DNA from: Chthoniobacter flavus
GTDB lineage: Bacteria > Verrucomicrobiota > Verrucomicrobiia > Chthoniobacterales > Chthoniobacteraceae
Length of the DNA stretch: 34,975 bases
NCBI GenBank assembly: GCA_945860355.1
Contig: CAMARB010000018.1
Coordinates: 1 to 34,975 of the forward strand
Direction of reading: 5' to 3'
The translations under genes were made by a program, and so were the position numbers. The notes beneath the pieces are model-generated. The model made no database searches, was not told the DNA's origin, and saw only the letters and a program-made list of their open reading frames with translations. This document shows positions 24,949-32,659 of this stretch, one piece after another (position 1 is the stretch's first letter; every line of letters starts with the position of its first letter).

Positions 24949-27531
24949 CTAACGCCACTCGTGGCGCGGGTATTTGCGCTGCAGCTCCTGTTTGATCTTC
25001 GGATAGGACTCCTTCCAGAAAGTGGCCAGGTTCTGGGTGATCTGGATCGGGCGATGGTTGGGCGCCAACACCTGGATCACCAACGGCATTCGCCCCCCGG
25101 CGATCCGCAAATCCCCGGTCACGCCGTAAAGATCCTGGATCCGCACGGCGATGGTCGGTTGCGTATTGGACGCATACTGGATTTTGCATTTCCGGCCGTT
25201 GGGCAGGTCGAGCCGTTCCGGGGCGTATTGCTCGAGCAGCCGCTGCTGGGGCTCCGAGAGCCAGGAACGCACCGCCGGCCAAACGGCCCGCTCCTTGATG
25301 TCTTTGTAGGTGGTGGCGCCCTGGCAGATTTCCTCCACTAAAAGCTGGCGATCCTCCGGGTGGAGTTTGGGTAGTTCATATTCCGGGCACCAGTCCGCCA
25401 GTTGGTTGAGCCGCAGGATCCATTGTTCCACGGCGTTGTCCCAGTTCTTGAGCGGGCACGCGCCGGACGCCACCTCGCGCGCCAGCAGGGCGGCGGCCTG
25501 GTCGGGCGGCACTTTGTCGGAGGAACCCGAGCGCAACACCAGGTCGTGAAACCGCGTGGTGCTCCGGGCAACCACCCGGCGTTGGGTGGAGTCGAACGCG
25601 ACCTCGGTCTCCTCGCGGAACCCCTCGGGAAACAGCTCGCGCAGCCATTCCTCGCGGATCCCGGTGGCCAGGGTGAGTAGGGTTTCCACATCGCCCCGGA
25701 TCTCGATCTCGCGGACCTCGCAGGCAACCAGCAGCGGGGAGTCGTGGACCACGCTTTCCCGGGCCAACACGCCTTTGCGCTGGTGCACGAGTTGGCAGCG
25801 CAACGTGCCGTTGTCGCACCGCAACGCCACCTGGTCGGGGAACCCCGCCAGCACGCACCGGGCGATGGCTTCGCTGGAGGTGTCCCGGCCCCGCACGTCG
25901 AGCCCCTCGTTTTTTGCGATGAAAACAAACTGTTCAGCCAAGGCGGCCGCCTCGCGCGCGGCGAGTCCGTTGATGCCCAGGGGCCGGCAGCGTTGCGGGT
26001 TGAAATTGTTTTGCTCGGCGAACCGGTGCGCCCGCATGAGCACAAAAAAGTCCGAGTCGACGCATTCCCCGAGCGCCCGTTCGCGGTCCGCCTCCATCTG
26101 TTTGCCCTCGGCCCGCCGCATGAGATTGCGTCCCTGGGTGAGCGCGGCCACCAGGGCGATGTCCGGCACGCAGCCCAGCTCGTGGGCGGCGAGCAGCATC
26201 CGGGCGTACCGGGGATGCGCTGGGAACGCCAGCATCCGACGGCCGAGCGAGGTGATGGCGCCCCCGGCGTCGAGTGCGCCGAGATCGGAGAGCAGGGTGA
26301 GCGCGCGGTCCAGGGACCGGGGTTCCGGCGCCTCCAGCCAGCGGAACCCGGCCACATCCTGCACGCCGCTGGCTTTGAGCGTGAGCACCACCTCGGCCAG
26401 GTCCAGGCGGCGGATCTCGGGCAGCTCCTGGTGAGCACGGTCGCCGTGTTCGCGCTCCGTCCAGAGCCGGATGCAATGGCCCGGGGCGGTGCGTCCGGCG
26501 CGCCCGGCGCGTTGATCGGCCGAGGCGCGGCTGATTCTCTCCACCAGCAGGGTGTTGATCCCGCGGTAGGGATCGAACCGAGAGATCTTGGCCTGGCCGG
26601 CGTCGATGACCACGCGCACGCCGTCGATGGTGAGCGAGGTCTCGGCCACGTTGGTGGAGACGATCACCTTGCGCCGCTCATACCGGGCCACCGCCGCGTC
26701 CTGGTCCGCCGCGGACAACTCGCCGTGCAGCGCGAAGCTCAGAAACTGGCCGCCGAGCCGGGACGCCTTGATGGATTGCAGGGTGCGGTTGATCTCGTAG
26801 GCGCCCGGCATGAAAACCAGCACATCGCCCACCGTGTGGTCGGCGAGCCGTTCGAGTTCCTGGGCGGCGGCGTCCCACACGGGGAAATCGCCCAGAGACT
26901 TTTGCAGATACTCGATTTCCACCGGGAAGTTCCGTCCGGCCGACGTGAGCCGGTCGCACGGGGCCATGTATTTCTGGAGTGCGCCGGCGTCGAGTGTGGC
27001 CGACATGACCACCAGCTTGAGGTCGGGCCGGAGGTTTTCCTGGAGGTCCAGCGCCCGGGCCAGGGTGATGTCGCCGTAGAGATGGCGCTCGTGGAATTCG
27101 TCGAAAATGATCGCCCCAATGCCCGACAGGCTCGGGTCGGCCAGCATCTGCCGCAGGAGAATACCCTCCGTGACAAACCGGATCCGGGTGCGCGCGGAGC
27201 AGACCCTGTCGAGCCGGATCTGGTAGCCGACCTCGTCGCCGAGCCGGCCGTTGCGTTCCGAGGCGACCCGGGCGGCCAACATCCGCGTGGCCAGGCGCCG
27301 GGGTTGCAGCACCACAATCTCCCCGTTCTCGATCACGCCCGAATCGAGCAGGATCTGCGGGACCTGGGTGGATTTGCCCGAGCCGGTGGGCGCTTCGAGC
27401 ACCAGCCGGGAACCGGCCCGGAGCGAGCGGATAAGGGCGTCTTCGAGTTGAAAAATGGGGAGGTCGCGGCGGTTCAAAACGCGGGATAAAGTGGGTCGGG
27501 GTTGGCGGGCGGGGGGCGTAAAATGCACCAT
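24949..27531 (-). CDS. hrpB: ATP-dependent RNA helicase HrpB
   Basis: 860 residues from the ATG at 27531. A DExH-box SF2 helicase: Walker A APTGSGKS (47-54), DEFHER (144-149), SAT, STNVAETSLTIDGV and the DQRAGRAGRTAPG motif VI. HA2/OB-type domains follow, and a C-terminal HrpB signature (VLAPNHRPIQITQNLATFW, then SYPKIKQELQRKYPRHEW) ends the protein. HrpB enzymes remodel RNA in the cytoplasm; the exact target is not settled. Length matches the family (about 820-860). It diverges from the pseudouridine synthase gene with 31 bases between their starts. Confidence 0.95.
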   Translation of the reverse strand: MVHFTPPARQPRPTLSRVLNRRDLPIFQLEDALIRSLRAGSRLVLEAPTGSGKSTQVPQILLDSGVIENGEIVVLQPRRLATRMLAARVASERNGRLGDEVGYQIRLDRVCSARTRIRFVTEGILLRQMLADPSLSGIGAIIFDEFHERHLYGDITLARALDLQENLRPDLKLVVMSATLDAGALQKYMAPCDRLTSAGRNFPVEIEYLQKSLGDFPVWDAAAQELERLADHTVGDVLVFMPGAYEINRTLQSIKASRLGGQFLSFALHGELSAADQDAAVARYERRKVIVSTNVAETSLTIDGVRVVIDAGQAKISRFDPYRGINTLLVERISRASADQRAGRAGRTAPGHCIRLWTEREHGDRAHQELPEIRRLDLAEVVLTLKASGVQDVAGFRWLEAPEPRSLDRALTLLSDLGALDAGGAITSLGRRMLAFPAHPRYARMLLAAHELGCVPDIALVAALTQGRNLMRRAEGKQMEADRERALGECVDSDFFVLMRAHRFAEQNNFNPQRCRPLGINGLAAREAAALAEQFVFIAKNEGLDVRGRDTSSEAIARCVLAGFPDQVALRCDNGTLRCQLVHQRKGVLARESVVHDSPLLVACEVREIEIRGDVETLLTLATGIREEWLRELFPEGFREETEVAFDSTQRRVVARSTTRFHDLVLRSGSSDKVPPDQAAALLAREVASGACPLKNWDNAVEQWILRLNQLADWCPEYELPKLHPEDRQLLVEEICQGATTYKDIKERAVWPAVRSWLSEPQQRLLEQYAPERLDLPNGRKCKIQYASNTQPTIAVRIQDLYGVTGDLRIAGGRMPLVIQVLAPNHRPIQITQNLATFWKESYPKIKQELQRKYPRHEWR

Positions 27532-27562
27532 CCTTTGCGGCCTGTGAATCCTCTTTGATTCC

Positions 27563-28213
27563 GTGCAAGGTGCCCGGGTGCTTGTCGCTTTTCACAAACC
27601 CTTTGGAGTCCTCTCCCAGTTCACCGGAGACGGCTCGGCCCATCGCACCCTGGCGGAGTTCGGTTTCCCCAAGGGGCTGTATCCCATCGGTCGGTTGGAT
27701 GCCGAGAGCGAGGGGCTTCTGCTTCTGGCCGATGAACCCGCCCTCAACGCGCGGCTCCTGCATCCCACCCAGGGCCATTGGCGGCGGTACTGGGCGCTGG
27801 TGGAACGCCTGCCCGGCCCGGAGGCGCTCGGAAAATTGGAGCGGGGTCTGGTGATCGGCGGCCATCGCACCCTGCCGTGCCGGGCCTGGCTGCTGGAGCC
27901 CCAGCCCGAGGTACCCCCGCGCGAGCCGCCGGTCCGGTACCGCAAGAATGTACAGGACGTGTGGATCGCCTTGGAACTGGTGGAGGGCAAGAACCATCAG
28001 GTCCGTCGGATGACCGCCGCCGTGGGGCATCCCACGCTGCGGCTGCTCCGGGAACGGATCGGGGAGTTCCGCCTGGGTGATCTCGCCGCGGGCCAGTGGC
28101 GCGAGGTGACGCCCTCCGAGCGCCGCCTCATCTTCGGGGAGGGTGCCGCGCCGCGGGATTTGCCGGGGACGCGTTCCCCCGGGGCGGTTCCACGGCGTCC
28201 GGGCCGGGCTTAG
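27563..28213 (+). CDS. rluE: RsuA/RluE-family 23S rRNA pseudouridine synthase
   Basis: 216 residues from a GTG at 27563. Enzymes of this family isomerise a uridine in rRNA to pseudouridine. The catalytic aspartate is Asp46 in PIGRLDAESEGLLLL; the KPFGVLSQF start and the GKNHQVRRMTAAVGHPTLRLLR block are typical of RluE. There is no S4 domain, as in E. coli RluE. The last 25 residues (Pro/Arg-rich) extend beyond the usual end. The stop overlaps the convergent ABC ATPase gene by 4 bases. Confidence 0.9.
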   Translation: MQGARVLVAFHKPFGVLSQFTGDGSAHRTLAEFGFPKGLYPIGRLDAESEGLLLLADEPALNARLLHPTQGHWRRYWALVERLPGPEALGKLERGLVIGGHRTLPCRAWLLEPQPEVPPREPPVRYRKNVQDVWIALELVEGKNHQVRRMTAAVGHPTLRLLRERIGEFRLGDLAAGQWREVTPSERRLIFGEGAAPRDLPGTRSPGAVPRRPGRA

Positions 28214-28947
28214 TGCCGGAGCACCCGGGAAAGGAAACGCCGGCACTCGGCGGTTTGTGGAGTGGCGAAAAGCGCGTCGGCCGGGCCGTGCTCGAGAATC
28301 TTGCCGTTGGCCAGAAAAGCCACCTCATCGGCGACCTCCCGGGCGAAACCCATTTCATGGGTGACCAGCACGAAATGGCGGCCTTCGGCTTTGAGTTCCT
28401 CAATGGCGTCGAGCACCTCCGCCGTCATCTCCGGGTCCAGCGCGGAGGTCGGTTCGTCCAGAAGCAGGAGCCGCGGTTTGTGCGCCAGGGCGCGCGCGAT
28501 GGCCACCCGCTGTTTTTGGCCGCCGGAGAGTTCGGCGGGTTTTTTGTGGGCGTGATCCGCGAGCCCAAACCGCGCGAGGGTGGTTTGCGCCACGTCCCGG
28601 GCGTCCTGCGGGGACTGGCTGTGGGCTTGGACCAGGGGCAGGGTGAGGTTCTCCAGCGCGGTGAGATGCGGGAAGAGGTTGAACGCCTGGAAAACGATGC
28701 CCAGCTGGCGGCGGTATCGGAGCAGGGCGGGTTCGCCCCCCGCGAAATCCACGGGTTCGCCGTCGAGCGCGACCGTCCCGGAATCGGGCGTCTCCAACCC
28801 GGCCAGGATCCGGAGCAGGGTGGATTTTCCGCCGCCGGACGGCCCGATGAGCACGAGGCTGCGCAGCGGGGGGAACTCGGCGGTGATCGCGTCGAGGACG
28901 GTTTTTCCGGCAAACGCTTTGCTGAGGGCGCGGAGGCTGAGGTTCAA
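28210..28947 (-). CDS. ABC transporter ATP-binding protein, polar amino acid type
   Basis: 245 residues from a TTG at 28947; no better start is seen. Walker A GPSGGGKST (35-43), Q-loop FQAFNLFPHLTALENL, signature LSGGQKQR, Walker B LLLLDEPTSALDP and the switch VTHEMGFA. The Q-loop region and HEMGFA are characteristic of GlnQ/HisP-type importers of polar amino acids. It should sit on the inner face of the membrane with a permease pair, but no permease or binding protein gene is next to it; upstream is the hypothetical gene at 29024. The substrate is therefore unknown. Confidence 0.88.
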   Translation of the reverse strand: MNLSLRALSKAFAGKTVLDAITAEFPPLRSLVLIGPSGGGKSTLLRILAGLETPDSGTVALDGEPVDFAGGEPALLRYRRQLGIVFQAFNLFPHLTALENLTLPLVQAHSQSPQDARDVAQTTLARFGLADHAHKKPAELSGGQKQRVAIARALAHKPRLLLLDEPTSALDPEMTAEVLDAIEELKAEGRHFVLVTHEMGFAREVADEVAFLANGKILEHGPADALFATPQTAECRRFLSRVLRH

Positions 28948-29023
28948 AGTGGTGCGGCTGAGGAACAGCGGTTTTGTTTCCGGGGCAAGCCAAACCCTCA
29001 GGGGTGGGGGGGCGGGGGCGGCG

Positions 29024-29506
29024 TTATCGCACAGCCAAACTCAGGCAATGGGAAATCAGCACGGTCCACTCCTGTGACTGCAGCGCCAGCAGATCGGGAG
29101 TCGGCTCCCGTTGTTGCGAACAGCGCTCGGTGAACTTCACCGGATCGAATCCGGGCATTTTTCCAAGAGGCTCGATGCGGCCGGCCCGCCGGAACCAATA
29201 GCAGGCGTTGCCGAAATCGCCCTCGCGCCGGTGCATCATCCCGTGCCAGTAGGAACCGAGGTCCGATTCGTCGTCCTGAAAAATCTGGTGCGCCGGGGAG
29301 AGGGCGTCCACGGCGTAAAAAAGGCCGCCCCGTACGCGTTCCACTGCCGCCGCCCCCCCGGACGGTTGGTTGTTCAAAAGTTCTCCGGCGGTCAGGTCCC
29401 GGATCTTGGCCACGAGCGGTCCGCGGTTCTCCGTGCCGGGACAAATCTCCCGCAGTATCGGGTATTCCCCGAGAAACGGTTCCAAATAAGCGGGCAACAC
29501 ATCCAT
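29024..29506 (-). CDS. Conserved hypothetical protein
   Basis: 160 residues from the ATG at 29506; the longer frame from 29608 adds a poorly conserved-looking Arg/Pro leader. It has the striking blocks GLFYAVDAL, then GSYWHGMMHRREGDF followed by GNACYWFRRAG, reminiscent of a widespread family of unknown function in Verrucomicrobiota, Planctomycetota and Acidobacteriota. The clustered His, Arg, Asp and Trp residues suggest a ligand-binding or catalytic site, but no reaction is known. It is 76 bases upstream of the ABC ATPase gene on the same strand. Confidence 0.7.
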   Translation of the reverse strand: MDVLPAYLEPFLGEYPILREICPGTENRGPLVAKIRDLTAGELLNNQPSGGAAAVERVRGGLFYAVDALSPAHQIFQDDESDLGSYWHGMMHRREGDFGNACYWFRRAGRIEPLGKMPGFDPVKFTERCSQQREPTPDLLALQSQEWTVLISHCLSLAVR

Positions 29507-29649
29507 GCCGGGACAAAACGCCAAGCGGGGCGGAGGCGTCAAGGAACGGGAGGGAGGGAGATCTTCACGGCTGATCCCTCGGCGGCGTTGCCGGAACACG
29601 AGGCGCACCCCAGGCTCGCTTGTCCGAACCCGCCCGGCCGGTGGTTTTC

Positions 29650-29670
29650 TGAGGAAAAAGCCTGTCCCGC
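29650..29670 (-). repeat. AAAGCCTGTCCC box 5' of the relBE-like pair
   Basis: GAGGAAAAAGCCTGTCCCG, one of the CTGTCCC-type boxes. Similar boxes occur at 30406, 32574 and 33324, so each accessory module in this part of the window is bordered by one. Confidence 0.55.
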
Positions 29671-29724
29671 GGTGCTGATTCTGGATGCGGCAAGGCTGCC
29701 CAAGGACCGTGGGAAGTCGGATTT

Positions 29725-29748
29725 TGACGTCATGACGTCGTGACGTTA
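29725..29748 (+). promoter_or_regulatory. Operator-like triple TGACGT repeat
   Basis: Three consecutive 8-base units TGACGTCA, TGACGTCG and TGACGTTA. The first two form a perfect 14-base palindrome, GACGTCATGACGTC (29726-29739). It ends 11 bases before the antitoxin start, the usual place for an antitoxin autorepression site. Confidence 0.6.
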
Positions 29749-29759
29749 CCTTTCAGGCC

Positions 29760-29981
29760 ATGAAGCGAGCCACCATCTATCTCGAAGAGGAGCTGCATCG
29801 CGCCCTCAAACTCAAATCGCTCGAAGCCGATCAATCCATTTCGCATTTGGTCAATGACGCCATTCGAACCACTCTGGCCGAGGACTTGGAGGATTTGTCG
29901 GATGTGGAGGAGCGGCAGAGGGAAAAGACCCTTTCGTACGAGGATTTCCTGAAGGAGTTAAAAAGCCGTGGCCAAATTTGA
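29760..29981 (+). CDS. Ribbon-helix-helix antitoxin, RelB/CopG-like
   Basis: 73 residues. The N-terminal MKRATIYLEEELHRALKLKS and ISHLVNDAIRTTL make a ribbon-helix-helix DNA-binding domain; the acidic tail (EDLEDLSDVEERQREK) would wrap the toxin. The gene precedes and overlaps the RelE/ParE-like toxin gene by 14 bases. Three TGACGT units lie just upstream and are a probable binding site for the dimer. Confidence 0.85.
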   Translation: MKRATIYLEEELHRALKLKSLEADQSISHLVNDAIRTTLAEDLEDLSDVEERQREKTLSYEDFLKELKSRGQI

Positions 29982-30225
29982 TTTGGTCTTCAAGGAATCC
30001 GTCTCCAAGGACTTCAGGCAGATTCCCAGGCAGGATGTTCAACGCATTTTGGAGAGGCTCGAGTCGCTGAGGGTCGAGCCGCGCCCGCCGGGAAGTTTAA
30101 AGCTTTCAGGGAAAGAGTATTACCGGCTGCGCCAGGGAAATTGCCGGATCCTGTATGAGATTCAGGACACCGTGCTTGTCGTCCTTGTGATCAAGGTCGG
30201 GCACAGGCGTGAGGTATACAGGTGA
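29968..30225 (+). CDS. RelE/ParE-family toxin
   Basis: 85 residues from a GTG at 29968 inside the antitoxin gene. The fold signature is clear: LVFKESVSKDFRQIP, then SGKEYYRLRQGNCRILYEI and a C-terminal VIKVGHRREVYR. RelE-type members cleave mRNA in the ribosome, and the basic residues Arg/Lys/His and the final Tyr are of that kind; ParE-type members inhibit gyrase. RelE is favoured by the R-L-R, R-I-L-Y-E and H-R-R-E-V-Y pattern, but the target cannot be fixed from sequence. Confidence 0.85.
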   Translation: MAKFDLVFKESVSKDFRQIPRQDVQRILERLESLRVEPRPPGSLKLSGKEYYRLRQGNCRILYEIQDTVLVVLVIKVGHRREVYR

Positions 30226-30541
30226 GCGAAATCCTCCGGTCAAACCCCGGAAGAAGCCCTCTCCTGGGCTGGCTCCGGCATCGCTCGGCGTAGACGGCTC
30301 TGGGAAACGCGTGTCAGGACTTGAGGGAACACCCGTGACGCCCCGAGTGTCGGGACCCACCCCGCTTCGATTGCCTCCGCGCACCCGGTTACTGGTTGTC
30401 TGCATAAAAAGCCTGTCCCTCTTCGTGCTCTTCGTGACCAGCTTTGCGGTGAATCAGCCCCCTTAATCCCCGCACGAAACGCGGCGATTCTTGCCCCTGC
30501 GTCGATTGGAGGTCATATTCGCCGCAAAATCCGCGGCCAAA
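30226..30541. other. Gap between relBE and fic, with CTGTCCC box
   Basis: No gene. It holds GGTTGTCTG (30394) followed by AAAAAGCCTGTCCC (30406-30419), then CTCTTCGTGCTCTTCGTG, a piece resembling common dispersed repeats. A GGAGG at about 30507 precedes an in-frame stretch without a good start codon. Confidence 0.45.
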
Positions 30542-31711
30542 ATGCGATACATTCACGAACATCCGGCTTGGCCCAAGTTCCATTGGAACGAGGCCAAGCT
30601 CTCCCCTCTGTTGGCCGATGTCCGCCATCGGCAGGGGCGGTTGCTCGGAAAAATGGAGGCTCTCGGGTTCCGGCTCCGCTCCGAGGCAACCCTCACGACC
30701 CTGACCGCCGACGTCGTCAAATCCAGCGCCATTGAAGGGGAGCTTTTGGATGCCGGACAGGTCCGCTCCTCGATCGCGCGCCGTCTTGGTCTGGAGGAGG
30801 GGGGCTTGCTGCGTTCGAGTCGGGAGGTGGAGGGCGTGGTCGAGATGATGCTCGATGCCACCCAAAACCACACCGAACCACTCACCGCTGAACGTTTGTT
30901 CGGCTGGCACGCCTCGTTGTTTCCGACCGGACGCAGCGGTCTGCGGCCGATCACGGTGGGCGGCTGGCGGACCGGTGAGGCCGGCCCCATGCAGGTGGTT
31001 TCTGGCCCGATCGGCAAGGAGCGGGTCCATTTTGAAGCCCCGCCGGCGGAGCGGGTGGATCGGGAAATGGCCGCTTTCATTGGCTGGTTTGGAAACAGCC
31101 CCGGTCTTGATCCGGTTATCAGGGCGGGAGTTGCCCAGTTCTGGTTTGTGACGATCCATCCCTTCGCGGATGGAAACGGCCGCATTGGCCGAGCGATAGC
31201 GGACATGGCGCTCGCGCAGGCGGATGGAACTCCCGAGCGGTTTTACAGCCTGTCGGCCCAGATCGAGGCCGAGAGAAAGCAGTACTACGAGATCTTGGAA
31301 GCGAGCCAGAGGGGGGGGATCGATCTCACGTTGTGGCTTGAGTGGTTTTTGGAATGCTTGCGCCGGGCAGTGGACGGAGCGGAAATCAACCTCGGGAGCA
31401 TTTTGCGGAAAGCGAGGCTTTGGGAGCAGGTGAACCAAGCGCCGGTCAACGATCGGCAGCGCACGGTGATCAATCGGTTGTTGGATGGATTCGAGGGGAA
31501 GCTTTCCTCTTCGAAATACTCGAAACTGGCAAAGTGCTCCGCAGACACCGCCCTCAGGGACATCAAGATTCTGCTGGATCGGGGAGTTCTCGTGCAGGAA
31601 GAGGGCGGTGGACGAAGCACGAGCTATCGCCTTGCTGAACCGGGCTTTTTCCACGGGCAACGCGATCAACCCTCCGAAATCAATCTCACCCCGCCCCAAT
31701 CTCTGGGGTAG
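30542..31711 (+). CDS. Fic family protein with DUF4172 domain
   Basis: 389 residues from the ATG at 30542; the frame extends 17 codons further to a TTG, but the DUF4172 domain normally starts with the Y-I-x-x-H-P pattern seen here. Fic enzymes transfer AMP or another nucleotide part to proteins. The active motif HPFADGNGRIGR (206-217) is complete. An inhibitory motif of the form S-x-x-x-E-G is present at Ser61-Gly66, in front of the Fic core, so the enzyme is probably self-inhibited (class II). A winged-helix region at about 298-360 (TVINRLLDGFEGKLSSSKYS) may bind DNA. It stands alone among the TA modules with no small antitoxin needed. Confidence 0.9.
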   Translation: MRYIHEHPAWPKFHWNEAKLSPLLADVRHRQGRLLGKMEALGFRLRSEATLTTLTADVVKSSAIEGELLDAGQVRSSIARRLGLEEGGLLRSSREVEGVVEMMLDATQNHTEPLTAERLFGWHASLFPTGRSGLRPITVGGWRTGEAGPMQVVSGPIGKERVHFEAPPAERVDREMAAFIGWFGNSPGLDPVIRAGVAQFWFVTIHPFADGNGRIGRAIADMALAQADGTPERFYSLSAQIEAERKQYYEILEASQRGGIDLTLWLEWFLECLRRAVDGAEINLGSILRKARLWEQVNQAPVNDRQRTVINRLLDGFEGKLSSSKYSKLAKCSADTALRDIKILLDRGVLVQEEGGGRSTSYRLAEPGFFHGQRDQPSEINLTPPQSLG

Positions 31712-31759
31712 CACGGGCGGCGTTGCCCACGGGCGGCGTTGCCCACGGGGGGCGTTGCC
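31712..31759 (+). repeat. Three tandem 16-base units
   Basis: CACGGGCGGCGTTGCC occurs at 31712-31727 and 31728-31743, and with one change at 31744-31759, directly 3' of the fic stop. It runs into TGTCCCC, a CTGTCCC-type box. Confidence 0.8.
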
Positions 31760-31813
31760 TGTCCCCAACGCCGCCGCGCGTGTCCCCTGCGCCCCCTCAA
31801 GCGCAACCCCACT

Positions 31814-31915
31814 GTGCGCATCACGATTCACGAGAGCGCCAAGCGCAAACTCTCCACGCTGGTTGCCCAGATCCGCGCCGAGGCCGGAGGGCGCGGACTC
31901 GACGAAGGCATCTGA
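31814..31915 (+). other. Possible 33-codon ORF or gene fragment
   Basis: From a GTG at 31814 to TGA at 31913-31915: VRITIHESAKRKLSTL then VAQIRAEAGGRGLDEGI. It reads like real protein (alternating basic and hydrophobic helix), but it is short and its upstream part is not open in a recognisable way. It could be the tail of a lost gene, ending 19 bases before the vapB at 31935. Confidence 0.25.
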
Positions 31916-31918
31916 TTG

Positions 31919-31936
31919 ATGCATCTATAGATGCAT
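31919..31936 (+). promoter_or_regulatory. Perfect 18-base palindrome overlapping the antitoxin start
   Basis: ATGCATCTATAGATGCAT is fully self-complementary and its last two bases are the first two of the vapB start codon (31935). It is a likely autorepression site. No ribosome binding site fits between it and the start, so a leaderless transcript is possible. Confidence 0.6.
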
Positions 31937-32150
31937 GAGAACCACGCTCAACATCGACGAACCGCTTCTGGCCCTCGCTGGTGAGTACACGGGAGAAAAA
32001 GAGAAAACCGCCTTGGTGCGGATGGGCTTGGAGGCTCTGGTCCAGAGAGAAGCCGCGCGTCGGCTGGCTGCAATGGGGGGGCAGATGCCTTCTCTCGAAA
32101 TCCCTTCCCGCACCCGCCCCGAAGAAAGTCCACAGAATGATCCTCGCTGA
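31935..32150 (+). CDS. vapB: VapB-type antitoxin
   Basis: 71 residues. MRTTLNIDEPLLALAGEYTG and KTALVRMGLEALVQREAARR match the VapB (DUF2191-like) ribbon-helix-helix antitoxins that start with a RTTL[ND]ID pattern. The remaining tail (LEIPSRTRPEESP) is the likely toxin-binding part. It overlaps vapC by 14 bases. A perfect palindrome covers its start codon. Confidence 0.88.
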   Translation: MRTTLNIDEPLLALAGEYTGEKEKTALVRMGLEALVQREAARRLAAMGGQMPSLEIPSRTRPEESPQNDPR

Positions 32151-32550
32151 CACGTCCGTGTGGATTTTTCACTTCCGTTACGGACTCCCGCATTTTTCCC
32201 AAATTCTGCAGAACAGCCAGGTTGCGACCCATCCCGTTGTGCTGGGGGAGCTTGCCACGGGAAATCTTCTGGATCGTCCCAAAACTCTCGCCGCCTTGAA
32301 CTGTCTGCCCAAGACCGCCACGGGCACCCATTCCGAATGCCTTCATTTTATTGAAATGCATCGCCTCTACGGACGCGGGATCGGCTGGAACGATATCCAA
32401 TTGTTGGTTGCCGCGCGATTATCCGGGGGGCTCCTCTGGACGAGGGATGCGCGACTGGAGAAGGCCGCCAAGGAACTGGCGGTTGCGTATATTCCTCCGT
32501 CGGCCCCGGAGGGTTTTTCCGGCGGCGCGCTGAGTGGAACGGGCGGTTGA
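32137..32550 (+). CDS. vapC: VapC-type PIN toxin
   Basis: 137 residues from the ATG at 32137. The acidic PIN residues are in place: Asp5 (ILADTSVWI), Glu38 (LGELATG), Asp86 (GWNDIQLLVAA) and Asp104 (WTRDARL). It is expected to be a Mg2+-dependent RNase held in check by the product of the upstream vapB. The last residues (SGGALSGTGG) look like read-through into non-conserved DNA. A CTGTCCC-type box follows at 32574. Confidence 0.9.
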   Translation: MILADTSVWIFHFRYGLPHFSQILQNSQVATHPVVLGELATGNLLDRPKTLAALNCLPKTATGTHSECLHFIEMHRLYGRGIGWNDIQLLVAARLSGGLLWTRDARLEKAAKELAVAYIPPSAPEGFSGGALSGTGG

Positions 32551-32566
32551 ACAAGCCAACGATCCA

Positions 32567-32620
32567 CGATGCGGAGAAAGCCTGTCCCCTGCGTGGTCGT
32601 CCCCCGTGTTGTCTGGAACG
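32567..32620 (-). repeat. AAAGCCTGTCCC ... GTTGTCTG repeat copy
   Basis: GCGGAGAAAGCCTGTCCCCT at 32571, with GTGTTGTCTGG at 32606. The same two boxes in the same order and at similar spacing occur at 33321-33366. Confidence 0.65.
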
Positions 32621-32624
32621 GGTG

Positions 32625-32653
32625 TTGCCGATCTGGCAAACACGCATTACGCT
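32625..32653 (+). promoter_or_regulatory. Candidate promoter with inverted repeat
   Basis: TTGCCG at 32625-32630 and TACGCT at 32648-32653 are 17 bases apart; the -35 lies within TTGCC GATCT GGCAA (32625-32639), an inverted repeat. Only six bases separate the -10 from the ATG at 32660, which implies a leaderless mRNA. The inverted repeat may be the operator. Confidence 0.45.
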
Positions 32654-32659
32654 TGTTCC

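Noticed and set aside
25744-27489. 581-codon plus-strand open frame
   Set aside because: Antisense to HrpB, which carries every helicase motif. The plus-strand product is low complexity (His, Gly, Gln, Arg-rich).
26678-28246. 522-codon minus-strand frame spanning the hrpB start and the rluE gene
   Set aside because: It is a shifted frame over the HrpB N-terminus and antisense to the pseudouridine synthase, both of which are well supported.
28948-29023. Permease gene partner for the ABC ATPase
   Set aside because: The upstream gene is a soluble conserved hypothetical without membrane segments and the gap is only 76 bases.
31712-31759. Possible CRISPR or iteron origin from the 16-base tandem repeat
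   Set aside because: Units are directly adjacent with no spacers, no replication gene lies nearby, and the GC-rich unit is unlike iterons.
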